Shown: positions 1 to 7,199, counted from the first letter of the stretch. The stretch: DNA of 9,327 nt from an uncultured Collinsella sp. (GCA_902492545.1 CABULX010000089.1:1-9327), one strand, 5' to 3'. Made by a program: numbers and translations. Notes: a model not told the origin generated them from the letters alone.

Positions 1-42
1 GCAGCGGACAAGACTCCCACAGTAGAAACCAAGCCGGAATAG
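1..42 (+). CDS. C-terminal tail of an upstream gene (partial, tentative)
   Basis: Frame 1 is open from the window edge and ends at TAG (40-42), giving the tail AADKTPTVETKPE. This charged, Pro/Thr/Glu-containing end would suit a protein C terminus. A strong hairpin begins 10 bases after the stop, as expected at the end of a transcription unit. Frame 3 also stays open to a TAG at 51-53, but that stop runs into the hairpin. Thirteen residues are too few to name a family, so the call rests on the open frame and its position before the hairpin. Confidence 0.35.
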   Translation, partial: AADKTPTVETKPE

Positions 43-52
43 CGCTGGAATA

Positions 53-101
53 GGGCCGGTGGGGCAAAAATGCCCCATCGGCCCCGCGCTTAAACGCGCG
101 G
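53..101 (+). terminator. Two adjoining GC hairpins, probable 3' end of the upstream gene
   Basis: GGGCCGGTGGGGCA (53-66) pairs with TGCCCCATCGGCCC (71-84) around an AAAA loop. This is a 14-bp stem with one G-T wobble. A second stem, CCGCGC (84-89) with GCGCGG (96-101), follows directly. There is only a TT after the second stem, so this is not a canonical U-tract terminator. The AAAA-loop GC hairpin is the same design as the one just after the adhesin gene at 6820-6845, which supports a 3'-end role in this genome. Confidence 0.55.
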
Positions 102-117
102 TTGGGCCGCCACGAAC

Positions 118-269
118 AAAGCTATGCCGGATTACGGGGCTGGATAGCGAATCTCCGACCATACAGAAAATCGCAAAAACAAAACCGCAGGTAGATAGCC
201 TGCCGTTTTTCAAAAAATGAGGGTATGGATGAGGGCCCCGACTTTTGCCCCGTAATCCGGCATAGTTTT
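118..269 (+). repeat. Nested-hairpin repeat element A
   Basis: The outer stem is CTATGCCGGATTACGGGGC (122-140), perfectly complementary to 247-265. It extends to 118/269 with one G-T wobble, for about 23 bp in all. A middle stem pairs CCATAC (159-164) with GTATGG (223-228). The inner core hairpin pairs AAAACCGCAGG (181-191) with CCTGCCGTTTT (199-209) around TAGATAG, with one mismatch. The same three-layer plan recurs in elements B and C. Imperfect outer homology may widen it to GCCA (109) and TGGC (277). There is no coding potential and I see no target-site duplication. It could be a MITE-like or REP-like element or a structured 3' RNA. I cannot match it to a named family. Confidence 0.85.
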
Positions 270-297
270 GAAATGGCACCATACCCGTAACAGCTCC

Positions 298-334
298 TGA
301 TCCCCCAAGGACGGAGGAAAACGGATCATTTTGG
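298..334 (+). repeat. 37-bp satellite module m1
   Basis: This 37-bp module begins TGATCC and contains the inverted match GGATCA (323-328). It ends with GGAAAACGGATCATTTTGG (316-334), which is identical to 7138-7156. A copy of the same length, m2, follows element B at 7120-7156. The block at 302-311 is the exact reverse complement of the block at the same offset in m2. In addition, GGAAAACGG (316-324) can pair with CCGTTTTCC (356-364), a pairing that m2 lacks. The function is unknown. Its recurrence after two hairpin elements suggests the two form a compound repeat. Confidence 0.75.
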
Positions 335-378
335 CCTGTTGGCTCCGAGTCGCACCCGTTTTCCTGCGAAAACGCTTG

Positions 379-408
379 TGTCTCAACTTTGATGAGACAT
401 TTGTCTCA
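379..408. promoter_or_regulatory. Operator-like TGTCTCA / TGAGACA array
   Basis: Three perfect 7-bp half-sites alternate in orientation: TGTCTCA (379-385), TGAGACA (393-399) and TGTCTCA (402-408). The first pair forms a dyad with a 7-base gap and the second a tight dyad with a 2-base gap. The array lies about 100 bases before the adhesin start and a fourth related palindrome lies at 483-493. Such repeated dyads in a promoter region usually bind a dimeric transcription factor. The regulator cannot be identified from the sequence. Confidence 0.55.
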
Positions 409-418
409 CGCCCAAAAT
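389..418 (+). promoter_or_regulatory. Weak candidate promoter of the adhesin gene
   Basis: The best sigma-70-like pair I can find is TTGATG (389-394) and CAAAAT (413-418) with an 18-base spacer. Each hexamer is a 4/6 match. If it is used, the transcript would start near 425 with a leader of roughly 85 bases. The tight TGAGACA/TGTCTCA dyad (393-408) would then sit between the -35 and -10 boxes, where a bound protein would affect initiation. No better candidate was found before 511, but the match is weak. Confidence 0.25.
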
Positions 419-482
419 CAAATCTGGAACGTGTGTCACCTGTCCTAAGTGTGTTTCATTCCGTAACTTTAGGCTGATGCAA

Positions 483-493
483 GGTCTGAGACC
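483..493. promoter_or_regulatory. GGTCT-G-AGACC palindrome in the adhesin leader
   Basis: This is a perfect 5+5 palindrome with a central G, ending 5 bases before the Shine-Dalgarno sequence. It contains TGAGAC (487-492), matching the half-sites at 379-408. It could be an extra operator for the same factor or a small leader hairpin. It may also be chance, since it is short. Confidence 0.3.
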
Positions 494-498
494 GCGAG

Positions 499-505
499 AA
501 GGGAG
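499..505 (+). promoter_or_regulatory. Shine-Dalgarno site of the adhesin
   Basis: AAGGGAG lies 5 bases before the ATG at 511. It fixes the start, because the encoded N terminus is immediately a typical signal peptide (Lys/Arg, then a long hydrophobic run). Confidence 0.8.
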
Positions 506-510
506 ACGCG

Positions 511-606
511 ATGAGTAAGTACACGAGGGGCCTCTTGGCGGTGATACTTGCCGTAGTGCTTGTGTTGCCGGCTGCAGCATTTGCCATGCTGCCTGAGGCC
601 AACGCC
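511..606 (+). other. Signal peptide coding segment
   Basis: The first 32 residues have a basic n-region (K3, R6) and a hydrophobic core from L8 to about A22. Two AXA cleavage sites are possible: AFA (23-25) and ANA (30-32). This points to Sec export, consistent with the LPTTG anchor at the other end. Confidence 0.85.
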
Positions 607-3600
607 AGGTCCAGCACCGGAATGGACGGACCGACAATGAGCGGAAAGGTCGTCGTCGATCCCGACACCAGCGGACGCTGGGAAATCTGGGCGGCCGGTC
701 ACAACGGTAATAAAGTAACGACTCAAAACGTCGGCCGAATCTGGACCGACAAGACGGTCGAGGCAACTGAGGAAAACGAAGAGTCGGATTTTCTGACCAC
801 GCTTTCGGCCATGTCCTCGACGTCTAATTCAACCGTGACGGTTACTACGCCGCTCGACATCGTGATGGTGCTGGATGCATCTGGCTCGATGGATGATCCT
901 ATGGGTGGCGGAGATCGCACCAAGCGTATCGATGCACTGAAGAACGCTGCGAACAGCTTTATCGATACCATCGCAAAACAAAATGAGAGCATCGAGGGCG
1001 TCGATAGGCAGCATAGGGTTGCCATTGTTAAGTTTGCGGGCAAGAAGTCCAACGATATCGGCAACAATATGTATCGCGACGGAGGGTACTCCTACAATTA
1101 CACCCAGGTTATGAAAGAATTGACCTACTGTTCCGGCAGCAATGCGGATGATCTCAAGAAGAATACAATTAATAAAATTCAGCCTGCCGGCGCCACGCGC
1201 GCCGACTATGGCCTAGAGCTGGCCGAGAAAATCACTACCACTTATGGTCGCAAAGACGCCAAGAAGATTATTGTGTTCTTTACCGACGGTACGCCAACAA
1301 AGCAAAATAAATTCGATGAGGGTGTCGCCAACGCTGCCGTGACAGCTGCTAAGAATATGAAGGACGGCAAGGCCACCGTTTATACCATCGGCATCTTTGA
1401 TGGCGCGAACCCCAGTGCTGGTATCCAGGATTCGAAGACAAGCCAAGAGAACAAGTTCATGCAGGCCGTTTCGAGCAACTACCCCAATGCCACGGCATGG
1501 GATGCTCATGGTGCACGCGCGGAAAACCCCGACTACTACAAGTCGGCGACCAATGCCGAAGAGCTCAAGAAGGTCTTCGACGACATCTCACAGGCCATTA
1601 CGTCGGAGGCGCCTTATCCGACCGAAATTGATAAGGGCTACGACGCGACCACGTCCGGTTACATCACGTTTACCGATGAGCTGGGCGACTTTATGCAGGT
1701 CGACAGCTTCACCGAGGTCGTCATCAACGGCACGTCGTTTACCAAGACGGACAAAACGGTCAATAAAGAAACCAATACCGACACCTACGAGTTCACCGGC
1801 AAGGCAAAAGACCTGCTCATTACCGTGCAGCGTGCTGGTGATGACAATCCCCAGAAGGGCGATGTCGTAACGGTCAGCATTCCTGCGTCGTTGATTCCGC
1901 TGAGCCACTTTAAGACCGTAGACGGCAAGCTTTCGGTCGACAGCGCTCAGCCTATCCGAGTGAAGTACACCTCGAGCGTGAAGAGCACTGCGCTCGACAA
2001 CCTGTTTACGCCCGAGAAGGTAACGGGGCTCAAGGATTACATCGAGAACAATACGACCGTTGCCAACGGCGCCAAGACCGTGAGTTTCTACGCGAACAAG
2101 TGGGCTGCCGGCGATCTGGGCAATACGGTTGCGACCTTTGAGCCGGCCGACACCAACCGCTACTACTACTTCCAGAAGCAGACTCCCATTTACACGGACA
2201 AGGACTGCACACAGCCTGCAAAGAATTCACTGGCAGAAACCGGCACCTATTACTACAAGGATGAGTTTGAGGAGCAGGGCGAAAACGGCGAGGCCAAGCC
2301 CGCCTCTGCCGTCATCGAGTTTATCGGCGGCGACGCTGCGAAGTTTGACGGCGCTATTGTTGCCGACGAGGACGGCAACCTTTCGTTTAGCGTGGGAACC
2401 GCGCGTCTGGCCTTTATCGACGAACTCCATACCACCAAGAAGAGCGTGGGCGGCAACAACACTGGTACCGCGACCGACGTTCTCAACCCCAAGTGGAACA
2501 ACGTGTCCGCCAAGGCGACCGCGACGCATGTCAATTCCTACCTGGGCAACAACGGCAAGATCGGCTTTAACGTGACGCCGGCAACGGTGGACACCAAGGC
2601 TAGCTTTGGCCTGACCAAGGTGCTCGAGGGTCGCGACTGGACGAATGCTGACGCGTTTGAGTTTGGCCTGACATCCGAGAGCGGCGCCCCGATGCCTGCG
2701 GCTAGGACTGCGACCGTGCGCAAGGCTGACCTGGACCAGGGCAAGGCTGCCATCGACTTCGGCACGATCGAATACACCGAACCTGGCACGTACGTCTACA
2801 AGGTCAGTGAAAAGCATGCCGGGACCACGATTGACGGCATCGCCTACAGCAAGAACGTCGCGGAGATCACCGTGACGGTAACGCCCGACAAGAAGGGCGA
2901 GCTGAGCGCTGGCGTGAAGGTGACCTCGGGCGAGACCGAGTTCAAGAACGTTTACGCCACGAATCCTGTTGAGTCCAGCGTCACCGACCAGATTACCGTG
3001 ACCAAGTCTCTGACCGGGCGTGACCTTACGGCCGACGAGTTCAGCTTTGAGCTGCTCGAAATCATTGACAAGGAAGTTAAGCCTGTCGAGACCGTTGAGA
3101 ACGCCGCCAACGGCAAGGTGACGTTCAGTGCCATCAAGTACACCGAGATCGGCCAGCACACCTACATGCTGCGCGAGGTCAAGGGCGACGCCGGCGGCAT
3201 CACCTACGATGACGCGACCTACATCATCGTGACGACCATCGCCGATAACGGCAAGGGCCAGCTGGTTGCCACGCACGAGCTGAAGGACGCCAGGGACGTC
3301 AAGAGCATCGAGTTCAAGAACGCCTACACCACGAATGCTGCCGAGGTATCACTTGTGGGCAAGAAGAACCTGCAGGTCGCCGACGGCTTGACCCCGGCTG
3401 ACATTGCCGGCAAGTTCACCTTTACCGTGACCGGTGAAGAGGGTGCACCCATGCCCGCGAACTCGAGCGTGACCAATGATGCCAAGGGCAAGGTCGACTT
3501 TGGCAAGATTACCTTTACGCTCGACGACCTTAACAAGGCTGTGGGCGAGAAGCCCGAGAAGCGCGAGCACACCTTCACCTACACCGTGACCGAGTCCGGC

Positions 3601-6600
3601 GAGGTCGCTGGCGTGACCAACGACGCCAAGCTGTCGCGCGAGGTTTCCTTCACCGTGATTGATGACGGCAAGGGCAATCTGAGCGTATCCCACAAGCCGG
3701 ACGGCGATGTGGCATTTACGTTCACCAATACCTATAACGTGACGCCTGTCGAGACGAGCGTCACCGACCAGATTACCGCGAACATGGTTCTGATCGGCCG
3801 CGACCTCAAGGAAGGCGAGTTCTCCTTCGAGCTCGTCGAGGGCAACAAGGTCGTTGCCACCGGCATCAACGACGCCGAGGGCAACATCACGATGAGCGCC
3901 GTGAAGTACACCGAGGCCGGCGAGCACACCTACACGCTGCGCGAGGTCAACGGCGGAACCATCAGCAAGGGCATCACGTACGGCGACGCCAAGTACACCA
4001 TCGAGACCACCATTACCGACAAGGGCGATGGCACGCTCAAGGCTGAGCATGTCCTGAAGGACGCCACGGCTGCGACCTTCAAGAACACCTACAGCGTGAC
4101 CCCGCTCGACGCAGAGCTCGACTTTGATCTGAGCAAGGCTATCGACGGTCGCGACTGGACGGACTCCGACAAGTTCAGCTTTACCATCACCGCCGCCGAG
4201 GGCACCCCGCTGCCCGATCCTGCAACCGTGACCGTGAACAAGCACGATGTGAAGGATGGCATCGCCGCCATCAAGTTCGGCAAGATCCACTACACGGCTG
4301 CCGGAACCTACACGTACGAGATCCGCGAGAACGCGGGTAACGCGGCCGGCATGGCGTATGACGGGCATGTCGCGACCGCCGAAGTGACCGTGACTGAGGA
4401 CGGCGAGGGCAAGCTGACCGCCAATGTCACCAAGAAGGAAAACGGACGCTTCACCAACACATACCGCACTGAGCTTAACTACACCGCGGCCGGCGGCCTC
4501 AAGCTCAGCAAGAGCCTCTCCGGACGCCCTATGACTGAGGGTCAGTTCACGTTTACCGTGACGCCTGCCGACGAGGCCTCGGCCAACGCGCTTGGCCTGC
4601 TGCCCGGAGCCAACAACTTCAAGTCCCCTGCGACGGCAGAGGCAACGGTCGGCCTGATCGACATCCTGGCTGGCCATGAGGTCAAGTTTACGCAGACTGA
4701 CGCCGGCAAGACCTTTACGTACACCGTGGCCGAGAAGAACGACGGCCAGCCCGGTTACACCTACGACGACGCCGTGCGCACGGTGACAATCGCCATCGCC
4801 GACGACACCGCCGGCACGCTCACTGCTACGACGACCGTTTCCGGCGGTCCCGAGGGCACGCATGAGACGGTCCACAAGAGTGGCGAGAACAAGGTCGAGA
4901 AGGCCCTAGTGCCGTTCCACAACAGTTACAGCGCTACGACCAACACGCCTGGCGGCACCGCCGCTCAGGTCGTTGCCACCAAGACTCTGACCGGCCGCCC
5001 GATGGCCGACGGCGAGTTCTGGTTCGGCATCGCCTATCAGGGTGAGCTTGTGGCATACGAAAACCTCAAGCCCAATATCGGCGGGCACGTGAGCTTTGAT
5101 ACGCTGCACTACGACACTAAGATGCTTGCTAATCTTGAGGCTGCTGGGCTTGCTTATCGTACCGATAAGGACGGTAAGCTTGCCTGGACCATTAACTACA
5201 CGGCCTACGAAGATTTATTCGGGCTGCCGAATGGCGTTTCCGCTACAACGTGGAGCTTTGGCTTTAAGGTTATCGTCGTCGACAACGGTGACGGTACCCT
5301 GACGGCAACGGTCGACTACGGCGGCGTCGAGCCCTTGTTCGAGAACGTCTACGGCGCCGAAGCCGTCGATGCCGCGCTCACCGGCACTAAGAAGCTCCAA
5401 GCTGCCGAGGGCCTGACCCCGGCTGACATCGCGGGCAAGTTCACCTTTACCGTGACCGCCGACGAGGCTGGCGCCCCGATGCCCGGGCGCACGACCGCAA
5501 CCAACGACGCTGCCGGCAACGTGGACTTTGGCAAGATCCACTTTACGCTCGAGGACCTCAACCGCGCTCTGGGCGTGACGGACGATGCGACCGATAAGGC
5601 CGAGGCAGACGAAGCTGACGAACCCGAGACCGACGAGGCAGAGGCCGACGAGGCAGAGGCTGAAGAGGCCGACACCGATGCCAACGCCGACGAGCCCAGC
5701 GACGAGCCCGAGCCCGCAGCCCCCACCGCTCCGCGCTCGCACACCTTTACTTATACGGTGACCGAGTCCGGTAGTGCCCCTGGCGTGACCAATGACACCA
5801 ACGCCACGCGCAAGGTTTCCTACACCGTGTCTGACGACGGTGCCGGGCATCTGAGCGTCAAGCGCGAAGGCGACGACGGTGCTGCCTTCACGTTTACCAA
5901 CACCTACGGCGTGGCACCTACCGATTCGTCCGTGACCGATCAGGTCAAGACAGTCAAGCGCCTGACTGGACGCGACCTTGCAGCAGGCGAGTTCACGTTT
6001 GAGCTGCTCGAGGACGACGTGGTTGTCGCTAACGGCACCAACGACGCTAACGGCACCGTGACGCTGAGCCCGATTCGCTACGAGGCACCCGGCACGCACA
6101 CGTACACGCTGCGCGAGGCTTGCTCCAACGCGCTCGGCCTGTACAAGGGCGTCACCTATGACGGCACGACCTACACCGTCGTGACCACCGTTTCCGACAA
6201 CGGCGACGGCACGCTGACCGCGACGCACAAGCTCGAGGGAACCACCGAGTCGGCTGGCTTTACCAACAAGTATCACGCCATGCCTACGCAGGTTTCCATC
6301 GGCGCTATCAAGGTGCTCGAGGGACGCGAGCTCAAGAAGGACGAGTTTAGCTTTAAGCTCGTTGGCGAGGACATCGAGTCCACCGTCACCAACGATGCCG
6401 ACGGTAAGATCAACTTCGACAAGTTTGAGTACAGCGAGCCCGGTACGTACGTCTACACCATCAGCGAGGTCAAGGGCGACGAGGCCGGTATGACCTACGA
6501 CAAGTCCGTCTTTACCGCGACCGTCAACGTGGCCGATGACGGCGAGGGCAACCTCAAGGCGAACGTCGCCTTTACCAAGGGCGACAAGAGCGTCGAGGGT

Positions 6601-6807
6601 ATCGTGTTCAACAACACGTACAAGAAGCCCGAGACGCCCGTGCCGACGCCCGATCCCGGCACGCCCAAGACCGTGACGAACATCGTCAAGACGGTCAAGG
6701 GTTTCCTGCCCACCACGGGTGACCAGCAGGCCACAGCCCTGCTCATGGCATTTGTTATCGCCATGGCCGGCGTCGGAGCCCTGGTCTGGGGTATCCGTAA
6801 GCGCTAG
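511..6807 (+). CDS. Giant LPXTG-anchored surface adhesin: VWA domain plus ten Spy0128/FctA-type isopeptide repeats
   Basis: This 2098-residue wall-anchored surface protein is probably an adhesin that binds a host or microbial ligand through its von Willebrand A domain. Residues 1-32 are a signal peptide, with likely cleavage after AFA (25) or ANA (32). The VWA domain spans about 114-365 and has a complete metal-ion-dependent adhesion site: DASGS (122-126), T229 and D259. Residues 370-697 are beta-rich and less recognisable. Ten repeats follow (698-2039), then a Pro-rich linker (2040-2052), LPTTG (2066-2070), a membrane helix and a basic end. The repeats show the family's Lys...Glu...Asn triad used for self-forming Lys-Asn bonds, for example K703/E767/N813. 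Repeat 4 has Met1092 at the Lys position, and repeat 8 carries a 52-residue acidic insert. No sortase or partner pilin lies in the window, so it may be a stand-alone adhesin or a pilus tip. Codons in the VWA region are more A/T-ending than in the repeats. The architecture is certain; the ligand is unknown. Confidence 0.95.
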   Translation: MSKYTRGLLAVILAVVLVLPAAAFAMLPEANARSSTGMDGPTMSGKVVVDPDTSGRWEIWAAGHNGNKVTTQNVGRIWTDKTVEATEENEESDFLTTLSAMSSTSNSTVTVTTPLDIVMVLDASGSMDDPMGGGDRTKRIDALKNAANSFIDTIAKQNESIEGVDRQHRVAIVKFAGKKSNDIGNNMYRDGGYSYNYTQVMKELTYCSGSNADDLKKNTINKIQPAGATRADYGLELAEKITTTYGRKDAKKIIVFFTDGTPTKQNKFDEGVANAAVTAAKNMKDGKATVYTIGIFDGANPSAGIQDSKTSQENKFMQAVSSNYPNATAWDAHGARAENPDYYKSATNAEELKKVFDDISQAITSEAPYPTEIDKGYDATTSGYITFTDELGDFMQVDSFTEVVINGTSFTKTDKTVNKETNTDTYEFTGKAKDLLITVQRAGDDNPQKGDVVTVSIPASLIPLSHFKTVDGKLSVDSAQPIRVKYTSSVKSTALDNLFTPEKVTGLKDYIENNTTVANGAKTVSFYANKWAAGDLGNTVATFEPADTNRYYYFQKQTPIYTDKDCTQPAKNSLAETGTYYYKDEFEEQGENGEAKPASAVIEFIGGDAAKFDGAIVADEDGNLSFSVGTARLAFIDELHTTKKSVGGNNTGTATDVLNPKWNNVSAKATATHVNSYLGNNGKIGFNVTPATVDTKASFGLTKVLEGRDWTNADAFEFGLTSESGAPMPAARTATVRKADLDQGKAAIDFGTIEYTEPGTYVYKVSEKHAGTTIDGIAYSKNVAEITVTVTPDKKGELSAGVKVTSGETEFKNVYATNPVESSVTDQITVTKSLTGRDLTADEFSFELLEIIDKEVKPVETVENAANGKVTFSAIKYTEIGQHTYMLREVKGDAGGITYDDATYIIVTTIADNGKGQLVATHELKDARDVKSIEFKNAYTTNAAEVSLVGKKNLQVADGLTPADIAGKFTFTVTGEEGAPMPANSSVTNDAKGKVDFGKITFTLDDLNKAVGEKPEKREHTFTYTVTESGEVAGVTNDAKLSREVSFTVIDDGKGNLSVSHKPDGDVAFTFTNTYNVTPVETSVTDQITANMVLIGRDLKEGEFSFELVEGNKVVATGINDAEGNITMSAVKYTEAGEHTYTLREVNGGTISKGITYGDAKYTIETTITDKGDGTLKAEHVLKDATAATFKNTYSVTPLDAELDFDLSKAIDGRDWTDSDKFSFTITAAEGTPLPDPATVTVNKHDVKDGIAAIKFGKIHYTAAGTYTYEIRENAGNAAGMAYDGHVATAEVTVTEDGEGKLTANVTKKENGRFTNTYRTELNYTAAGGLKLSKSLSGRPMTEGQFTFTVTPADEASANALGLLPGANNFKSPATAEATVGLIDILAGHEVKFTQTDAGKTFTYTVAEKNDGQPGYTYDDAVRTVTIAIADDTAGTLTATTTVSGGPEGTHETVHKSGENKVEKALVPFHNSYSATTNTPGGTAAQVVATKTLTGRPMADGEFWFGIAYQGELVAYENLKPNIGGHVSFDTLHYDTKMLANLEAAGLAYRTDKDGKLAWTINYTAYEDLFGLPNGVSATTWSFGFKVIVVDNGDGTLTATVDYGGVEPLFENVYGAEAVDAALTGTKKLQAAEGLTPADIAGKFTFTVTADEAGAPMPGRTTATNDAAGNVDFGKIHFTLEDLNRALGVTDDATDKAEADEADEPETDEAEADEAEAEEADTDANADEPSDEPEPAAPTAPRSHTFTYTVTESGSAPGVTNDTNATRKVSYTVSDDGAGHLSVKREGDDGAAFTFTNTYGVAPTDSSVTDQVKTVKRLTGRDLAAGEFTFELLEDDVVVANGTNDANGTVTLSPIRYEAPGTHTYTLREACSNALGLYKGVTYDGTTYTVVTTVSDNGDGTLTATHKLEGTTESAGFTNKYHAMPTQVSIGAIKVLEGRELKKDEFSFKLVGEDIESTVTNDADGKINFDKFEYSEPGTYVYTISEVKGDEAGMTYDKSVFTATVNVADDGEGNLKANVAFTKGDKSVEGIVFNNTYKKPETPVPTPDPGTPKTVTNIVKTVKGFLPTTGDQQATALLMAFVIAMAGVGALVWGIRKR
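2602..6627 (+). repeat. Ten tandem isopeptide-domain repeats within the adhesin
   Basis: Approximate repeat boundaries in bases are: R1 2602-2973, R2 2974-3345, R3 3346-3753, R4 3754-4113, R5 4114-4488, R6 4489-4950, R7 4951-5373, R8 5374-5925, R9 5926-6291, R10 6292-6627. Each begins with a Lys-containing strand (K-x-L-x-G-R or KKLQ type), has a Glu in a T/R-x-E strand, and ends F-x-N-x-Y. The triads are K703/E767/N813, K832/E889/N937, K952/E1028/N1073, M1092/E1145/N1192, K1209/E1273/N1316, K1334/E1408/N1471, K1491/E1567?/N1612, K1627/E1752/N1797, K1816/E1869/N1919 and K1934/E1986/N2035. In known Spy0128-like pilins such triads form covalent cross-links that make a rigid, protease-resistant stalk. 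R2, R4 and R9 share an SVTDQ start, R3 and R8 a KK(N)LQ start, R1 and R5 a GRDWT motif. Confidence 0.9.
5581..5736 (+). other. Acidic low-complexity insert in repeat 8
   Basis: Residues 1691-1742 are almost entirely Asp, Glu and Ala with Pro near the end. The segment begins DDATDKAEADEADEPE. It sits in the loop between the LNRALG strand and HTFTYTVTESG. The sister repeat R3 has only about eight residues there (EKPEKRE region). The DNA is built from near-repeated gac-gag-gca-gag units, which fits growth by replication slippage. Confidence 0.85.
6706..6804 (+). other. Cell-wall sorting signal (LPTTG, membrane helix, basic tail)
   Basis: LPTTG is encoded at 6706-6720 (residues 2066-2070). A hydrophobic stretch of about 20 residues (about 2074-2094) follows and the protein ends IRKR. 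This is the classic sortase substrate layout: the enzyme would cut between Thr2069 and Gly2070 and join the protein to the cell wall or to a pilin. Confidence 0.93.
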
Positions 6808-6819
6808 GCACGCTGGCAG

Positions 6820-6845
6820 CGCCCGGGGCCAAAAGGCCCCGGGCG
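6820..6845 (+). terminator. GC hairpin with AAAA loop after the adhesin stop
   Basis: CGCCCGGGGCC (6820-6830) pairs perfectly with GGCCCCGGGCG (6835-6845) around AAAA, starting 13 bases after the stop codon. There is no T tract, so by itself it is a 3'-end hairpin or weak terminator. It resembles the hairpin at 53-84. Confidence 0.6.
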
Positions 6846-6885
6846 GCCGGCGGGGAGCCAGAACATAGCCCCACTCCCAGCCCCA

Positions 6886-6926
6886 GCCGCCACGGAGGCA
6901 TCTCCCTCCTCCGTGGCGGCGCTTTT
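6886..6926 (+). terminator. Rho-independent terminator of the adhesin gene
   Basis: GCCGCCACGGAGG (6886-6898) pairs perfectly over 13 bp with 6908-6920 around a 9-base loop. It is followed, after GC, by TTTT (6923-6926). Together with the hairpin 40 bases earlier it forms a double termination region ahead of element B. Confidence 0.8.
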
Positions 6927-6947
6927 GTGCGTAGGCGAGAAGGGCCT

Positions 6948-7106
6948 GCCACGAAACCGGCCCATCTACTACGTTTAGTCCCTTACCCCCAACCATGCCA
7001 AAAACGCGAAAACAAAACCGTAGGTAGAACGCCTGCGGTTTTCTGCAAAACGGGGGTATGGTCGGGGGTATTGAGTCAAACGTAGTAGATGGGCCGGTTT
7101 CGTGGC
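6948..7106 (+). repeat. Nested-hairpin repeat element B
   Basis: The outer stem is a perfect 29-bp inverted repeat, 6948-6976 with 7078-7106, beginning GCCACGAAACCGG. The middle stem pairs TACCCCCAACCAT (6984-6996) with 7058-7070, with one mismatch. The inner core pairs AAAACCGTAGG (7014-7024) with CCTGCGGTTTT (7032-7042) around TAGAACG, with one wobble. The core runs in the same direction as the adhesin gene, whose terminator ends 21 bases before the element. The outer arms differ in sequence from those of A and C, although all three are self-complementary. Confidence 0.88.
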
Positions 7107-7119
7107 GAGCGGTTCCGGC

Positions 7120-7156
7120 TGATTCCTTGGGGGCGAAGGAAAACGGATCATTTTGG
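7120..7156 (+). repeat. 37-bp satellite module m2
   Basis: This is the same length as m1 (298-334) and has the same TGAT start and the same 19-base ending GGAAAACGGATCATTTTGG (7138-7156). The block TCCTTGGGGG (7124-7133) is the exact reverse complement of CCCCCAAGGA at the matching offset in m1. It starts 13 bases after element B; m1 starts 28 bases after element A. It carries no coding potential. Confidence 0.75.
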
Positions 7157-7199
7157 TCCCGCGAGGCTGGCGGAGACACTCGTGCAGGGCCGCCCGAAC

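Noticed and set aside
53..101. tRNA or riboswitch
   Set aside because: The fold is two simple adjoining hairpins with no cloverleaf or conserved aptamer bases.
5215..7179. Long open frame on the - strand (about 650 codons) across the end of the adhesin and the intergenic region; similar frames at 3349-4875 and 2227-3276
   Set aside because: They are antisense to the repeat domains, arise from the C/G-ending codon pattern, give low-complexity Gly/Val/Arg-rich products without domains, and one runs through two terminators and element B.
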